From assembly GCA_007133445.1 (NCBI GenBank), contig SLMR01000148.1, positions 1 to 5,711 on the forward strand: a stretch of DNA of 5,711 nucleotides, written 5' to 3'. The translations under genes were made by a program, and so were the position numbers. The notes under the pieces are model-generated. The model worked only from the letters and a program-made list of their open reading frames with translations. It was not told where the DNA came from and made no database searches. This stretch comes from Aquisalimonas sp. (GTDB lineage Bacteria; Pseudomonadota; Gammaproteobacteria; Nitrococcales; Aquisalimonadaceae). Shown piece by piece: positions 1-5,678 of the stretch; position 1 is the stretch's first letter, and the number at the start of each line of letters is the position of its first letter.

Positions 1-2
1 AG

Positions 3-770
3 CTGCTTGTGGTGGACGGCGAGGTGGGTTTCACCGGCGGCATCAACATCCGGCGCCACCACATGCGCAACGCTGGCCGGCGTGCCACCCGGGATGTCCA
101 GTTCCGGCTGCGGGGGCCGGTGGTGCGCCACCTCCAGGAAGTCTTCTACGAGGACTGGCTGTTCGCCACCGGCGAGCGGCTGTCCGGCGAGGACTGGTTC
201 CCGCGGCTGGCCCCGACGGGCACGGTGGCGGCCCGCGGCATCCCTGACGGGCCGGACCATGATTTCATGGCCCACCAGATGGTGTTCCACGCCGCGGTAA
301 GCAGCGCCCGGGAATCGGTGCGCATTGTCACGCCCTATTTTCTGCCCGAGGCGACCCTGGTGGCGGCGCTGAACACGGCCTCCATCCGCGGTGTGCGGGT
401 GGATATCGTGCTGCCCGAGGCCTCCAATCTGCCCTTTGTCCATTGGGCCATGATGGGGCACATCCGCCACGTGCTCACCTACGATTGCCGCGTGTGGCTC
501 TCACCACGGCCGTTCGACCACTCGAAACTGCTGGTGGTGGACGATGCCTGGTCCTGCTTCGGCTCATCCAACTGGGATCCGCGCAGCCTGCGTCTGAACT
601 TCGAACTCAACGTGGAATGCTTCGATCGCGCCCTGGCCCAGGACCTGGGCGCCCGCATTGATGCCCGCATCGCTGCCGCGCGTCGCCTGGAACTGGAGGA
701 TGTGGAGGCCCGCCCGTTGCCCGTGAAGCTCCGGGACGGGGTCGCGCGACTGGCCATGCCTTACCTGTGA
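3..770 (+). CDS. cls: Cardiolipin synthase-like phospholipase D protein, C-terminal part (5' end outside window)
   Basis: The reading frame is open from the first bases, so the gene is truncated by the window edge; 255 residues are visible. It opens inside the first HKD motif: the last two bases of a presumed Lys codon precede LLVVDG, followed by GFTGGINI, as in the first half of PLD-superfamily enzymes. The second HKD motif is complete (HSKLLVVDD, catalytic His codon at 519-521), followed by GSSNWDPRSLRLNFELN, a typical cardiolipin synthase signature. The short tail ending in MPYL also resembles the Cls C-terminus. Family members join phosphatidylglycerol (or PG and PE) into cardiolipin at the inner membrane through a phospho-histidine intermediate. 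Any N-terminal membrane segments would lie upstream, unseen. The ClsA/B/C subtype cannot be decided; another PLD-type phosphatidyltransferase or phospholipase is the alternative. No strong terminator was found after the stop. Confidence 0.88.
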   Translation: MLVVDGEVGFTGGINIRRHHMRNAGRRATRDVQFRLRGPVVRHLQEVFYEDWLFATGERLSGEDWFPRLAPTGTVAARGIPDGPDHDFMAHQMVFHAAVSSARESVRIVTPYFLPEATLVAALNTASIRGVRVDIVLPEASNLPFVHWAMMGHIRHVLTYDCRVWLSPRPFDHSKLLVVDDAWSCFGSSNWDPRSLRLNFELNVECFDRALAQDLGARIDARIAAARRLELEDVEARPLPVKLRDGVARLAMPYL

Positions 771-828
771 CCGCTTACCTGGGGCGCACCCGCGGTGACG
801 GTTTGCGTGTGCAGGCACGGGCTGGTAG

Positions 829-840
829 TTTCAGCTGAAA
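829..840. promoter_or_regulatory. Perfect 12-bp palindrome TTTCAGCTGAAA, possible operator
   Basis: TTTCAGCTGAAA is fully self-complementary and lies 70 bases upstream of the exporter start, in a more A/T-rich patch than its surroundings. Position and symmetry fit a binding site for a dimeric regulator controlling the exporter. No cognate regulator gene is adjacent, and I do not recognise the sequence as a known box, so the role is inference only. Confidence 0.35.
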
Positions 841-846
841 TTGAAT

Positions 847-884
847 TGGCGCTGGAGCGCCAGAGCCCGCGCGGCGTGCGGGCT
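847..884 (+). promoter_or_regulatory. Two tandem hairpins in the leader of the MFS gene
   Basis: The first hairpin pairs TGGCGC (847-852) with GCGCCA (857-862) around a 4-base loop. One base later the second pairs AGCCCGC (864-870) with GCGGGCT (878-884) around a 7-base loop. Both stems are perfect and GC-rich. They end 26 bases before the ATG. There is no T-run after either, so classic intrinsic termination is not indicated. They could terminate weakly, stabilise the leader, or modulate translation of a gene whose Shine-Dalgarno is poor. Confidence 0.4.
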
Positions 885-910
885 GATTCTGCGATCCTGC
901 GGATACCCGG

Positions 911-2107
911 ATGAGACTTCCTTCCCCCGTGGTGGTCATGCTGCTGGCCGCCATGACCGCGCTCGGTCCATTGGCCACGGACATGTATCTGCCGGCCATG
1001 CCCGCCATGGCCGATGCGCTGGCCGCTACGCCTGGGCAGGTGCAGCTGACACTCAGTATCTACCTGGTCGGGTTTGCGGTGACACAGCTGCTGTGTGGCC
1101 CGTTATCAGACCGTTACGGACGAAGGCCTGTCCTGCTCGCAGGGTTTGCGCTTTTCTTCCTCGCGAGCGCGCTGTGCACCATTGCTCCCACGATCGAGGT
1201 GCTGCTGGTGGGGCGGTTCCTGCAGGCACTCGGTGGCGCAGTGGGGCCGGTGCTGGGGCGTGCCATGGTGCGGGATCTCTATCGCCCGCAGGATGCCGGA
1301 CGCATCCTCTCGCAGATGGCCAGCGTGATGGCGCTGGCACCGGCCGCCGCGCCTCTGATCGGGGGCGTGCTCCTCATGGCTCTGGGCTGGCAATCCATCT
1401 TTGCCGTCCTCACCGGATATGCGCTCGTGATGGCACTGGTGATTGCGCTTCTCTGGCCCGAGCCATTGCCGCCGGAGCGTCGGCAGTCAATCCGACCGAG
1501 GGTGATCATCGGGAATTTCGCGATGCTCCTGGGGCAGCGGGCCTTTCTGGGGTATACGCTGACCAACGCCGCCGCGTTTTCCGGTCTGTTTGCCTTCCTG
1601 TCCGGCTCGTCTTTCGTCCTGATCGAGTTCCTGGGTGTCTCGCCAACCGGGTACGGGTTGCTCTTTGCCGTGATCGTCTTCGGGTTCCTCTGCGGCACCC
1701 TGGTGAGCGGGCGGTTCAGTCACCTTGGCAGTGCGCGTCTGATCCCTGTCGGGGTGGGGCTGTGCCTGGTCGGTGGTGGCTCGATGGCGGTGCTGGCGCT
1801 GGCAGGGGTCTACCACGTGCTCGCGGTCATCCCGTCCCACGCCGTCTTCCTCGCCGGCGTTGGCATCATCATGCCGCAGACCATGGCAGGCGCCATTGCG
1901 CCATTTCCACAGTGCGCCGGTTCGGCCTCGTCCCTGTTCGGGTTCATCCAGATGACCACGGCGGCGCTGATGGGCGCTGCCGTGGGACAGTTCCACGACG
2001 GCACCTCGCGGTCCATGGCGGTGAGTATCGCGGTTGCCGCCATTGCGGCCTGGTTGAGCTACCAGGCACTGGTCCGCGAGCGCTCCTCCGCACCACGCCG
2101 ACGCTAA
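911..2107 (+). CDS. Bcr/CflA-family MFS multidrug exporter
   Basis: This 398-residue polytopic inner-membrane protein matches the usual length (about 400) and 12-helix pattern of Bcr/CflA drug:H+ antiporters. The family hallmarks are present in order: the first helix ends in TDMYLPAMP (residues 23-31); MFS motif A between helices 2 and 3 reads GPLSDRYGRRPVLL (63-76); motif B is GRFLQALGGA (101-110); a motif-C-like antiporter stretch APAAAPLIGG lies at 143-152; and the late segment MPQTMAGAIAPFPQCAGSAS (321-340) matches the family's conserved APFP..AGSAS region. The family exports bicyclomycin, chloramphenicol/florfenicol, sulfonamides or cysteine by proton exchange; the substrate here cannot be read from the sequence. 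The chosen ATG lies just before helix 1, but its Shine-Dalgarno is weak (only GGAT at 901-904), in contrast to the GGAGGT sites of the other complete genes. The C-terminus ends in a basic tail (RSSAPRRR). Confidence 0.93.
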   Translation: MRLPSPVVVMLLAAMTALGPLATDMYLPAMPAMADALAATPGQVQLTLSIYLVGFAVTQLLCGPLSDRYGRRPVLLAGFALFFLASALCTIAPTIEVLLVGRFLQALGGAVGPVLGRAMVRDLYRPQDAGRILSQMASVMALAPAAAPLIGGVLLMALGWQSIFAVLTGYALVMALVIALLWPEPLPPERRQSIRPRVIIGNFAMLLGQRAFLGYTLTNAAAFSGLFAFLSGSSFVLIEFLGVSPTGYGLLFAVIVFGFLCGTLVSGRFSHLGSARLIPVGVGLCLVGGGSMAVLALAGVYHVLAVIPSHAVFLAGVGIIMPQTMAGAIAPFPQCAGSASSLFGFIQMTTAALMGAAVGQFHDGTSRSMAVSIAVAAIAAWLSYQALVRERSSAPRRR

Positions 2108-2114
2108 TGGCCCC

Positions 2115-2387
2115 TCAGTGTCTAGCCCGTTCCCGGAACGACTCGAATGCACCGGCGTTCGGGCAGAAGTCCCGGTGGCCCAGGCCGGTGTCGCCTGCTT
2201 CCAGGAAACGCTGGCAGAGCGCGGTGTTGGGGCAGGCTCGGCAGGTCCCCGCCATCTGAATCAGTTTGGTGCCGAGTTGACACTGGCCGATTTCAGCGAG
2301 ATCGACGCCGAGGTGGTCCGCCATGCGGCCCATCAGGTACGCCGGGTAATCCTGCCGGGTAATCAGGGAAGTGAAGAAGTGTTTCAT
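2115..2387 (-). CDS. Small cysteine-rich DUF6455-like protein
   Basis: This 90-residue protein of unknown function begins MKHFFTSLIT. The N-terminal half is a short helical region (MGRMADHLGVDLAEIGQ, residues 19-35). The C-terminal half carries a cysteine pattern CRACPNTALC (49-58) and DFCPNA (73-78), giving C-x2-C-x5-C-x16-C, with an extra Cys36. This matches what I recall of the DUF6455 family of short proteobacterial proteins; the four spaced cysteines could bind a metal or an Fe-S cluster, which is inference. There is no signal peptide or membrane segment, so it is probably cytoplasmic. An in-frame ATG nine codons upstream (2414) exists, but the ATG at 2387 has an ideal GGAGGT seven bases ahead and fits the predicted transcript start. 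The gene converges with the MFS gene (7-base gap) and sits behind a perfect FNR box, suggesting expression under low oxygen. Confidence 0.82.
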   Translation of the reverse strand: MKHFFTSLITRQDYPAYLMGRMADHLGVDLAEIGQCQLGTKLIQMAGTCRACPNTALCQRFLEAGDTGLGHRDFCPNAGAFESFRERARH

Positions 2388-2394
2388 GAGTCCG

Positions 2395-2400
2395 ACCTCC
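2395..2400 (-). promoter_or_regulatory. Shine-Dalgarno GGAGGT that fixes the start of the small cysteine-rich protein
   Basis: On the minus strand GGAGGT is followed by seven bases and the ATG at 2387. The alternative upstream ATG at 2414 would place this site inside the coding sequence and lies at or upstream of the predicted transcription start, so the downstream start is preferred. Confidence 0.75.
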
Positions 2401-2419
2401 GCTACCGGTTTCATGTGAA

Positions 2420-2425
2420 ACTATC
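2420..2425 (-). promoter_or_regulatory. Candidate -10 element of the FNR-type promoter
   Basis: On the minus strand the hexamer GATAGT (4 of 6 matches to TATAAT) begins 20 bases after the FNR box. Transcription would start near 2412-2413, placing the box centre about 40 bases upstream, close to the -41.5 spacing of class II FNR-activated promoters. The leader would be about 25 bases. No separate -35 is expected at such promoters. Confidence 0.45.
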
Positions 2426-2445
2426 GCGGTTACGCAGAGCGGTCC

Positions 2446-2459
2446 TTGATCCAGATCAA
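2446..2459 (-). promoter_or_regulatory. FNR/ANR box TTGATCCAGATCAA
   Basis: This is a perfect match to the FNR consensus TTGAT-N4-ATCAA, with both half sites intact. FNR-type regulators (FNR, ANR, and related DNR) bind it when oxygen is low. The site lies 59 bases upstream of the small cysteine-rich gene and just beyond the hairpin that follows the P450 gene, so the small gene is the natural target. The site is symmetric; the strand assigned follows that target. Confidence 0.75.
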
Positions 2460-2477
2460 TCATTGGCGCTGGTACAT

Positions 2478-2508
2478 GCCACCCGCCCGGTGACGCCGGG
2501 CGGGTGGC
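2478..2508 (-). terminator. 13-bp GC-rich hairpin after the P450 gene, probable terminator
   Basis: GCCACCCGCCCGG (2478-2490) and CCGGGCGGGTGGC (2496-2508) are perfect complements around the 5-base loop TGACG. The stem begins 12 bases beyond the P450 stop codon. There is no T-run on either strand, so it is not a canonical intrinsic terminator, but stable hairpins of this kind commonly end transcripts or protect their 3' ends in GC-rich bacteria. It also insulates the FNR-controlled gene from P450 transcription. Confidence 0.6.
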
Positions 2509-2520
2509 GGTGGGGACCCC

Positions 2521-4854
2521 TTAGAGAGCGAGGACCAGTTTGCCCCCTTGCGCGCGGGAGCAGCAGCTCATCATCCGGTTGTTTTCCCGCCGCTCCCCTT
2601 CCGTGAGCACCTTGTCGCGGTGGTCGATGTCACCTGCCTGCACGGGCACCTCACAGGTGCCGCACAATCCCTCCTCGCAGTCACTGGGCACGTCCACCGC
2701 GGCATGGCGTAGCGCATGGAGCAGCGTCTGGTCCGGCGCAACGTGAACGGTGAGATCCGAGTCCGTCAGCTCAACCTCGAAGCCGACCTCCTTGTCCGGG
2801 TCCAGCTTGCTGCCCTCGGAGGTGAAATGCTCGACCCGCAGTGCGCCCTCCGGCCAGTCCCGGGTCGCGGTCTCAAGCGCCTGGAGCAGCCGTTCGGGAC
2901 CGCAGGCATAGACCTGCTCGTTGGTGCCGCAGGCCGCGAGTAAGGCGTCCAGGTCCAGGCGGCGACCTTCGTCCTTCGGGTAGAGATGGAGCCTGTCGCC
3001 ATGGTCATGCTGCAGGCGATCCACGAAGGCCATCGTCTGCCGAGAGCGTCCGGCGTAATGGATGCGGTAGGGCGTGCCCAGGGCCTTGAGCCGGTCTGCC
3101 ATGGCGATGATCGGCGTGATGCCGATGCCGCCGGCGATCAGTATGTATCCGTCGGCGCTCTCGTCGAGCCGGAAATGGTTGCGTGGGCCACGGATGCGCA
3201 GTTGCGTTCCCGCCGTCACATGGTCGTGGATGTAGGCCGAGCCGCCACGCCCGTCCTCCTCACGGAGGATGGCGACCTGTAGCCGGAACGGGTCGCCCGG
3301 ATCACCGCAGAGGGAATACTTGCGGGCGTAGTCGCCCACCAGGAGATCGATGTGCGCGCCCGGGGTCCAGCCGGGCAGCCGCCGGCCGCGGACATCCTCC
3401 AGGGTCAACTGCAGAACGCCGTCGGCGGCGGGTTCCGCCGCAGTCACCCGCACCTGGCGGGCAATGTCCTGCTTCGACGGCGCGCCAATGGGGAAGTCGA
3501 CCCGGCGCTCGAGCACGGTTGGGTCCCGGCGTTCCGGGTTCTGCGCCGGATCCCACTGAACCCACAGGTGTTCGGGCCCGCGAAACGAGGTGTTGGGAAC
3601 GAACGTGAACTCCTGGTCCGGCACCAGTTCCATGTGGGGCAGGCGCTTGGTGAACTCCTCCAGGAAGATCCGCATCTCCATGCGCGCCAGGTTCTTGCCC
3701 AGGCACTGGTGGCTGCCGTAGCCGAAGGTCAGGTGGTCGGCGGTGTTGTCGCGGTAGATGTCCAGTTCGTCCGGGTTCTCGAAGTGGCGCTCGTCGTGGT
3801 TGGCCGAGGTGCTGACGATGAGCAGCTTGCCCCCCTTGGGGATCTCCACGCCGCCGACGGTGGTGTCTTCCATGGCGATGCGGCGCCAGGCAACCACGGA
3901 GCCGGAATAGCGCAGGCACTCCTCGGCGGCATTCGGGATGAGCGACGGGTCCTCGCAGATCGCCTCCCAGGCCTCGCGGTTGTCCAGGAGGAGCCGCAGG
4001 GCATTGGCGATGGCATGGGCCGTGGTCTCGTGGGCGGCGACAATGCCGGCCATCATCATGGAGTGCAGGTAGGAGTCCGTGACCACCTCGGGCAACTCCT
4101 GCTGCCGGCGGATGGCGTAGCGCATCCAGCCATGGCCGGACGGGTTCTGGCGCATCTTCTCCAGAACTTCACCCGCGTACTGCCAGAACTTGCCCACGGT
4201 CTCGGCCACCTGGACCTGCTCCTCCGGCGAGGGACGGCCCCAGGTGTTGGCCGTGTGGGCAATGGAGTACTCGCGCAGGGTGTCCATGTCGTCCTCGGGA
4301 ATGCCCAGGAAGTGCAGCGCCACCGTGAGCGGGATCTCCCAGAGCATTTCATCGACGAGATCCACCTTGCCCTTGTCGATGAAACGATCCACGTATTCGC
4401 GGGTCAGCCGCCTGACCATGGGCTCGTGCTCGGCCAGCGCCTCCGGTTCGAAGGAGGCCATCAGCGCGCGCCGCCGCTCCATGTGGACCGGCTCGTCCTC
4501 GTTCACCAGAGTCCGGTTCAGGGCGAAGTTGTAACGCTTCAGAGTGTCTTCCGCCTCCTGGCATACCGGCGTGATCTTTTCCAGGGCGATGGAGGGCGAG
4601 AACACCTTGTTATCCCGGAACACGTGCTTGACGTCGTCGTAGCGGCTGACGACCCAGTAGCCCAGCTTGGGGCTGTAGAACACCGGTTCCTCGCTACGGG
4701 ACCAGCGCAGTGCCTCGGCAGGGTCGACCTGGTACGGGGCATCGAAGGGGTCGAACTCGGCCGCCTTCCGCGACACGGGACAACCCGTCGGAGAGACAGC
4801 CTCGGAGAACGGGCAGCCCTTCACGGGGGATTGCGCGCTGGTGTCCGTGGTCAT
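2521..4854 (-). CDS. Self-sufficient cytochrome P450 (CYP116B/P450RhF type): heme-FMN reductase-2Fe-2S fusion
   Basis: This 777-residue cytosolic monooxygenase carries its whole electron chain: NAD(P)H to FMN to 2Fe-2S to heme, which activates O2 for substrate hydroxylation. P450 domain (about 1-440): I-helix AAHETT at 273-278, ExxR at 312-315 (ECLR), heme loop FGYGSHQCLG at 377-386 with axial ligand Cys384. Reductase domain of the phthalate dioxygenase reductase type (about 462-680): flavin motif RKYSL at 511-515, nucleotide-binding GGIGITPI at 575-582, CGPERL at 651-656. Ferredoxin domain (about 690-777): Cys726, Cys731, Cys734 and Cys764 in C-x4-C-x2-C-x29-C order. Order and length match CYP116B enzymes such as P450RhF, which act on alkanes, aromatics, ethers and thiocarbamates; the native substrate here is unknown. 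The N-terminus has two GCP motifs (13-15, 24-26), followed by FDPF. The ATG at 4854 has GGAGGTGA (4858-4865) close upstream. The gene is divergent from an IclR regulator, its likely controller. Confidence 0.96.
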   Translation of the reverse strand: MTTDTSAQSPVKGCPFSEAVSPTGCPVSRKAAEFDPFDAPYQVDPAEALRWSRSEEPVFYSPKLGYWVVSRYDDVKHVFRDNKVFSPSIALEKITPVCQEAEDTLKRYNFALNRTLVNEDEPVHMERRRALMASFEPEALAEHEPMVRRLTREYVDRFIDKGKVDLVDEMLWEIPLTVALHFLGIPEDDMDTLREYSIAHTANTWGRPSPEEQVQVAETVGKFWQYAGEVLEKMRQNPSGHGWMRYAIRRQQELPEVVTDSYLHSMMMAGIVAAHETTAHAIANALRLLLDNREAWEAICEDPSLIPNAAEECLRYSGSVVAWRRIAMEDTTVGGVEIPKGGKLLIVSTSANHDERHFENPDELDIYRDNTADHLTFGYGSHQCLGKNLARMEMRIFLEEFTKRLPHMELVPDQEFTFVPNTSFRGPEHLWVQWDPAQNPERRDPTVLERRVDFPIGAPSKQDIARQVRVTAAEPAADGVLQLTLEDVRGRRLPGWTPGAHIDLLVGDYARKYSLCGDPGDPFRLQVAILREEDGRGGSAYIHDHVTAGTQLRIRGPRNHFRLDESADGYILIAGGIGITPIIAMADRLKALGTPYRIHYAGRSRQTMAFVDRLQHDHGDRLHLYPKDEGRRLDLDALLAACGTNEQVYACGPERLLQALETATRDWPEGALRVEHFTSEGSKLDPDKEVGFEVELTDSDLTVHVAPDQTLLHALRHAAVDVPSDCEEGLCGTCEVPVQAGDIDHRDKVLTEGERRENNRMMSCCSRAQGGKLVLAL

Positions 4855-4976
4855 GCTTCACCTCCGTAATCCATCTTTTTACTTATATCGCACATTATGT
4901 AACGATATGAGTCGAGATTTGCAAAGATAGGGCAACCTCGTACAACCGTCAATCATCAACCGGAGGTGAGAAGCCC
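4855..4976. promoter_or_regulatory. Divergent promoter region between the P450 and IclR genes
   Basis: This 122-base region has an A/T-rich core (about 4866-4930) in an otherwise GC-rich window, as expected for back-to-back promoters. Minus strand, toward the P450: CATAAT (4894-4899, 5 of 6 to consensus) or TATAAG (4882-4887) could be the -10, with TTGCAA (4919-4924) a possible but distant -35 (19-base gap to CATAAT). Plus strand, toward the regulator: the same self-complementary TTGCAA could serve as -35 with TACAAC (4941-4946) as -10, 16 bases apart. Both genes have near-perfect Shine-Dalgarno GGAGGTGA (4858-4865 minus; 4962-4969 plus). The exact promoter elements are tentative. Confidence 0.6.
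4881..4912. promoter_or_regulatory. Imperfect inverted repeat, candidate IclR-family operator
   Basis: ACTTATATCG (4881-4890) and CGATATGAGT (4903-4912) are inverted repeats matching at 9 of 10 positions with a 12-base spacer. Inside the spacer ACATTATGT (4892-4900) is itself palindromic around a central T. The repeat overlaps both candidate P450 -10 elements, so a bound regulator could block or reposition RNA polymerase. The adjacent divergent IclR-family protein is the obvious candidate to bind it, which is inference. Confidence 0.5.
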
Positions 4977-5678
4977 ATGGCGACGCTGCAGACGCTGGAC
5001 CGCGGGCTCGTGGCGCTGGAACTGATCGCCAGGCGTACCGGTGAACTGTCGGTGGCGGATCTCGCCTCCCAACTGGGCGTTCATCGGGCCATCGCATACC
5101 GGATCGTGGCCACACTCGAGAGTCACGGTCTGGTAAGCCGCGGGGCCGACGGGTACCTGTGGCTGGGCGCGGCGGTGGCGCAGCTGGCCTCGCGGTTCGA
5201 GCCGCAGTTGCGCGCCGTGGCCAGGCCCCTGCTGCAACAGCTTGCAGAGCGGACCAGGGCGACGGCGTTCATCTCCGTGGCCCAGGGTGACGAGTGCGTG
5301 GTGGTGCTGGTAGTCGAACCGGAGGCGGGTCTGCTGCGGGTTGGCTACCGGGTCGGGAGTCGCCATCCGTTGACGCGGGGTGCGGCGGGGATCGCCATTC
5401 TTGCAGGCCGGGAGCCCTCGGCCGATGAGCCGGAGGCGGTGACAGAGGCGCGACGGGCGGGTTACAGCCTCACCCGCGGTCAGCTGCAGGAGGGCGCGGT
5501 GGGCGTCGCCAGCCCGCTGGGGAAGAGCGGATCTCCCGCAAGCCTGGAGGCAAGCGTTGGCGTGGTTGCCATGAACGATCTGGATACCGACGTGGCCATC
5601 GCCGAGGTCCAGGAGACTGGACGGGTGATTGCCCAGCGCCTGGGGCTTGTTGATGGCGCAAGAGCGGGGGGCGTCTGA
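4977..5678 (+). CDS. IclR-family transcriptional regulator, short effector domain
   Basis: This 233-residue DNA-binding regulator probably controls the divergent P450 gene and itself. The N-terminal winged helix-turn-helix covers about residues 4-65: TLDRGLVALELI opens it, and the HTH SVADLASQLGVHRAIAYRIV (25-44) runs into ATLESHGLV (45-53). The C-terminal effector-binding domain starts near 75: RVGSRHPLTRGAAGIAILAG (125-144) is the family's conserved G-x-x-x-PL-x-x-x-A-x-G-x-A-x-LA region, and GYSLTRGQLQEGAVGVASPL (162-181) is the conserved ligand-pocket stretch. It is a little shorter than the usual 250 or so residues because the helical segment normally lying between these two stretches is nearly absent (only about 17 residues, 145-161). 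The start ATG follows GGAGGTGA at 4962-4969. IclR proteins act as repressors or activators responding to small, often aromatic or carboxylic, ligands; the ligand here is unknown. Confidence 0.92.
   Translation: MATLQTLDRGLVALELIARRTGELSVADLASQLGVHRAIAYRIVATLESHGLVSRGADGYLWLGAAVAQLASRFEPQLRAVARPLLQQLAERTRATAFISVAQGDECVVVLVVEPEAGLLRVGYRVGSRHPLTRGAAGIAILAGREPSADEPEAVTEARRAGYSLTRGQLQEGAVGVASPLGKSGSPASLEASVGVVAMNDLDTDVAIAEVQETGRVIAQRLGLVDGARAGGV

Larger units (their letters stand above)
771..910. other. Intergenic gap between the PLD gene and the MFS exporter gene
   Basis: This 140-base gap holds no convincing ORF. Its first half (771-828) shows no clear terminator for the upstream gene and no good -35/-10 pair. 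Its second half contains a 12-bp perfect palindrome and two adjacent hairpins, listed separately. The exporter could be read through from the upstream gene or have its own promoter; the sequence does not decide. Confidence 0.6.

Noticed and set aside
2108..2114. Shared terminator between the convergent exporter and small-protein genes
   Set aside because: The gap is only 7 bases and I see no stem with a T-run there or in the flanking gene ends.
841..2259. 472-codon plus-strand frame overlapping the exporter
   Set aside because: It starts at TTG, is rich in Arg/Gly/Ala/Cys, has no domain resemblance and runs out of frame through a clear MFS gene and into the convergent small gene.
2388..2414. 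Longer start (MKPVAEVGL) for the small cysteine-rich protein
   Set aside because: The GGAGGT site lies inside this extension and the predicted transcript starts at about 2412-2413, so the ATG at 2387 is preferred.
2118..2606. 162-codon plus-strand frame
   Set aside because: It runs antisense to the small cysteine-rich gene and through the FNR box and the hairpin, with no recognisable domain.
3352..4869. 505-codon open frame on the plus strand opposite the P450 gene
   Set aside because: It is antisense to the P450 domain and its length reflects high GC codon bias. Its composition (rich in Val, Leu, Gly, His, Arg) shows no family motif, while the minus strand has every catalytic motif of a P450.
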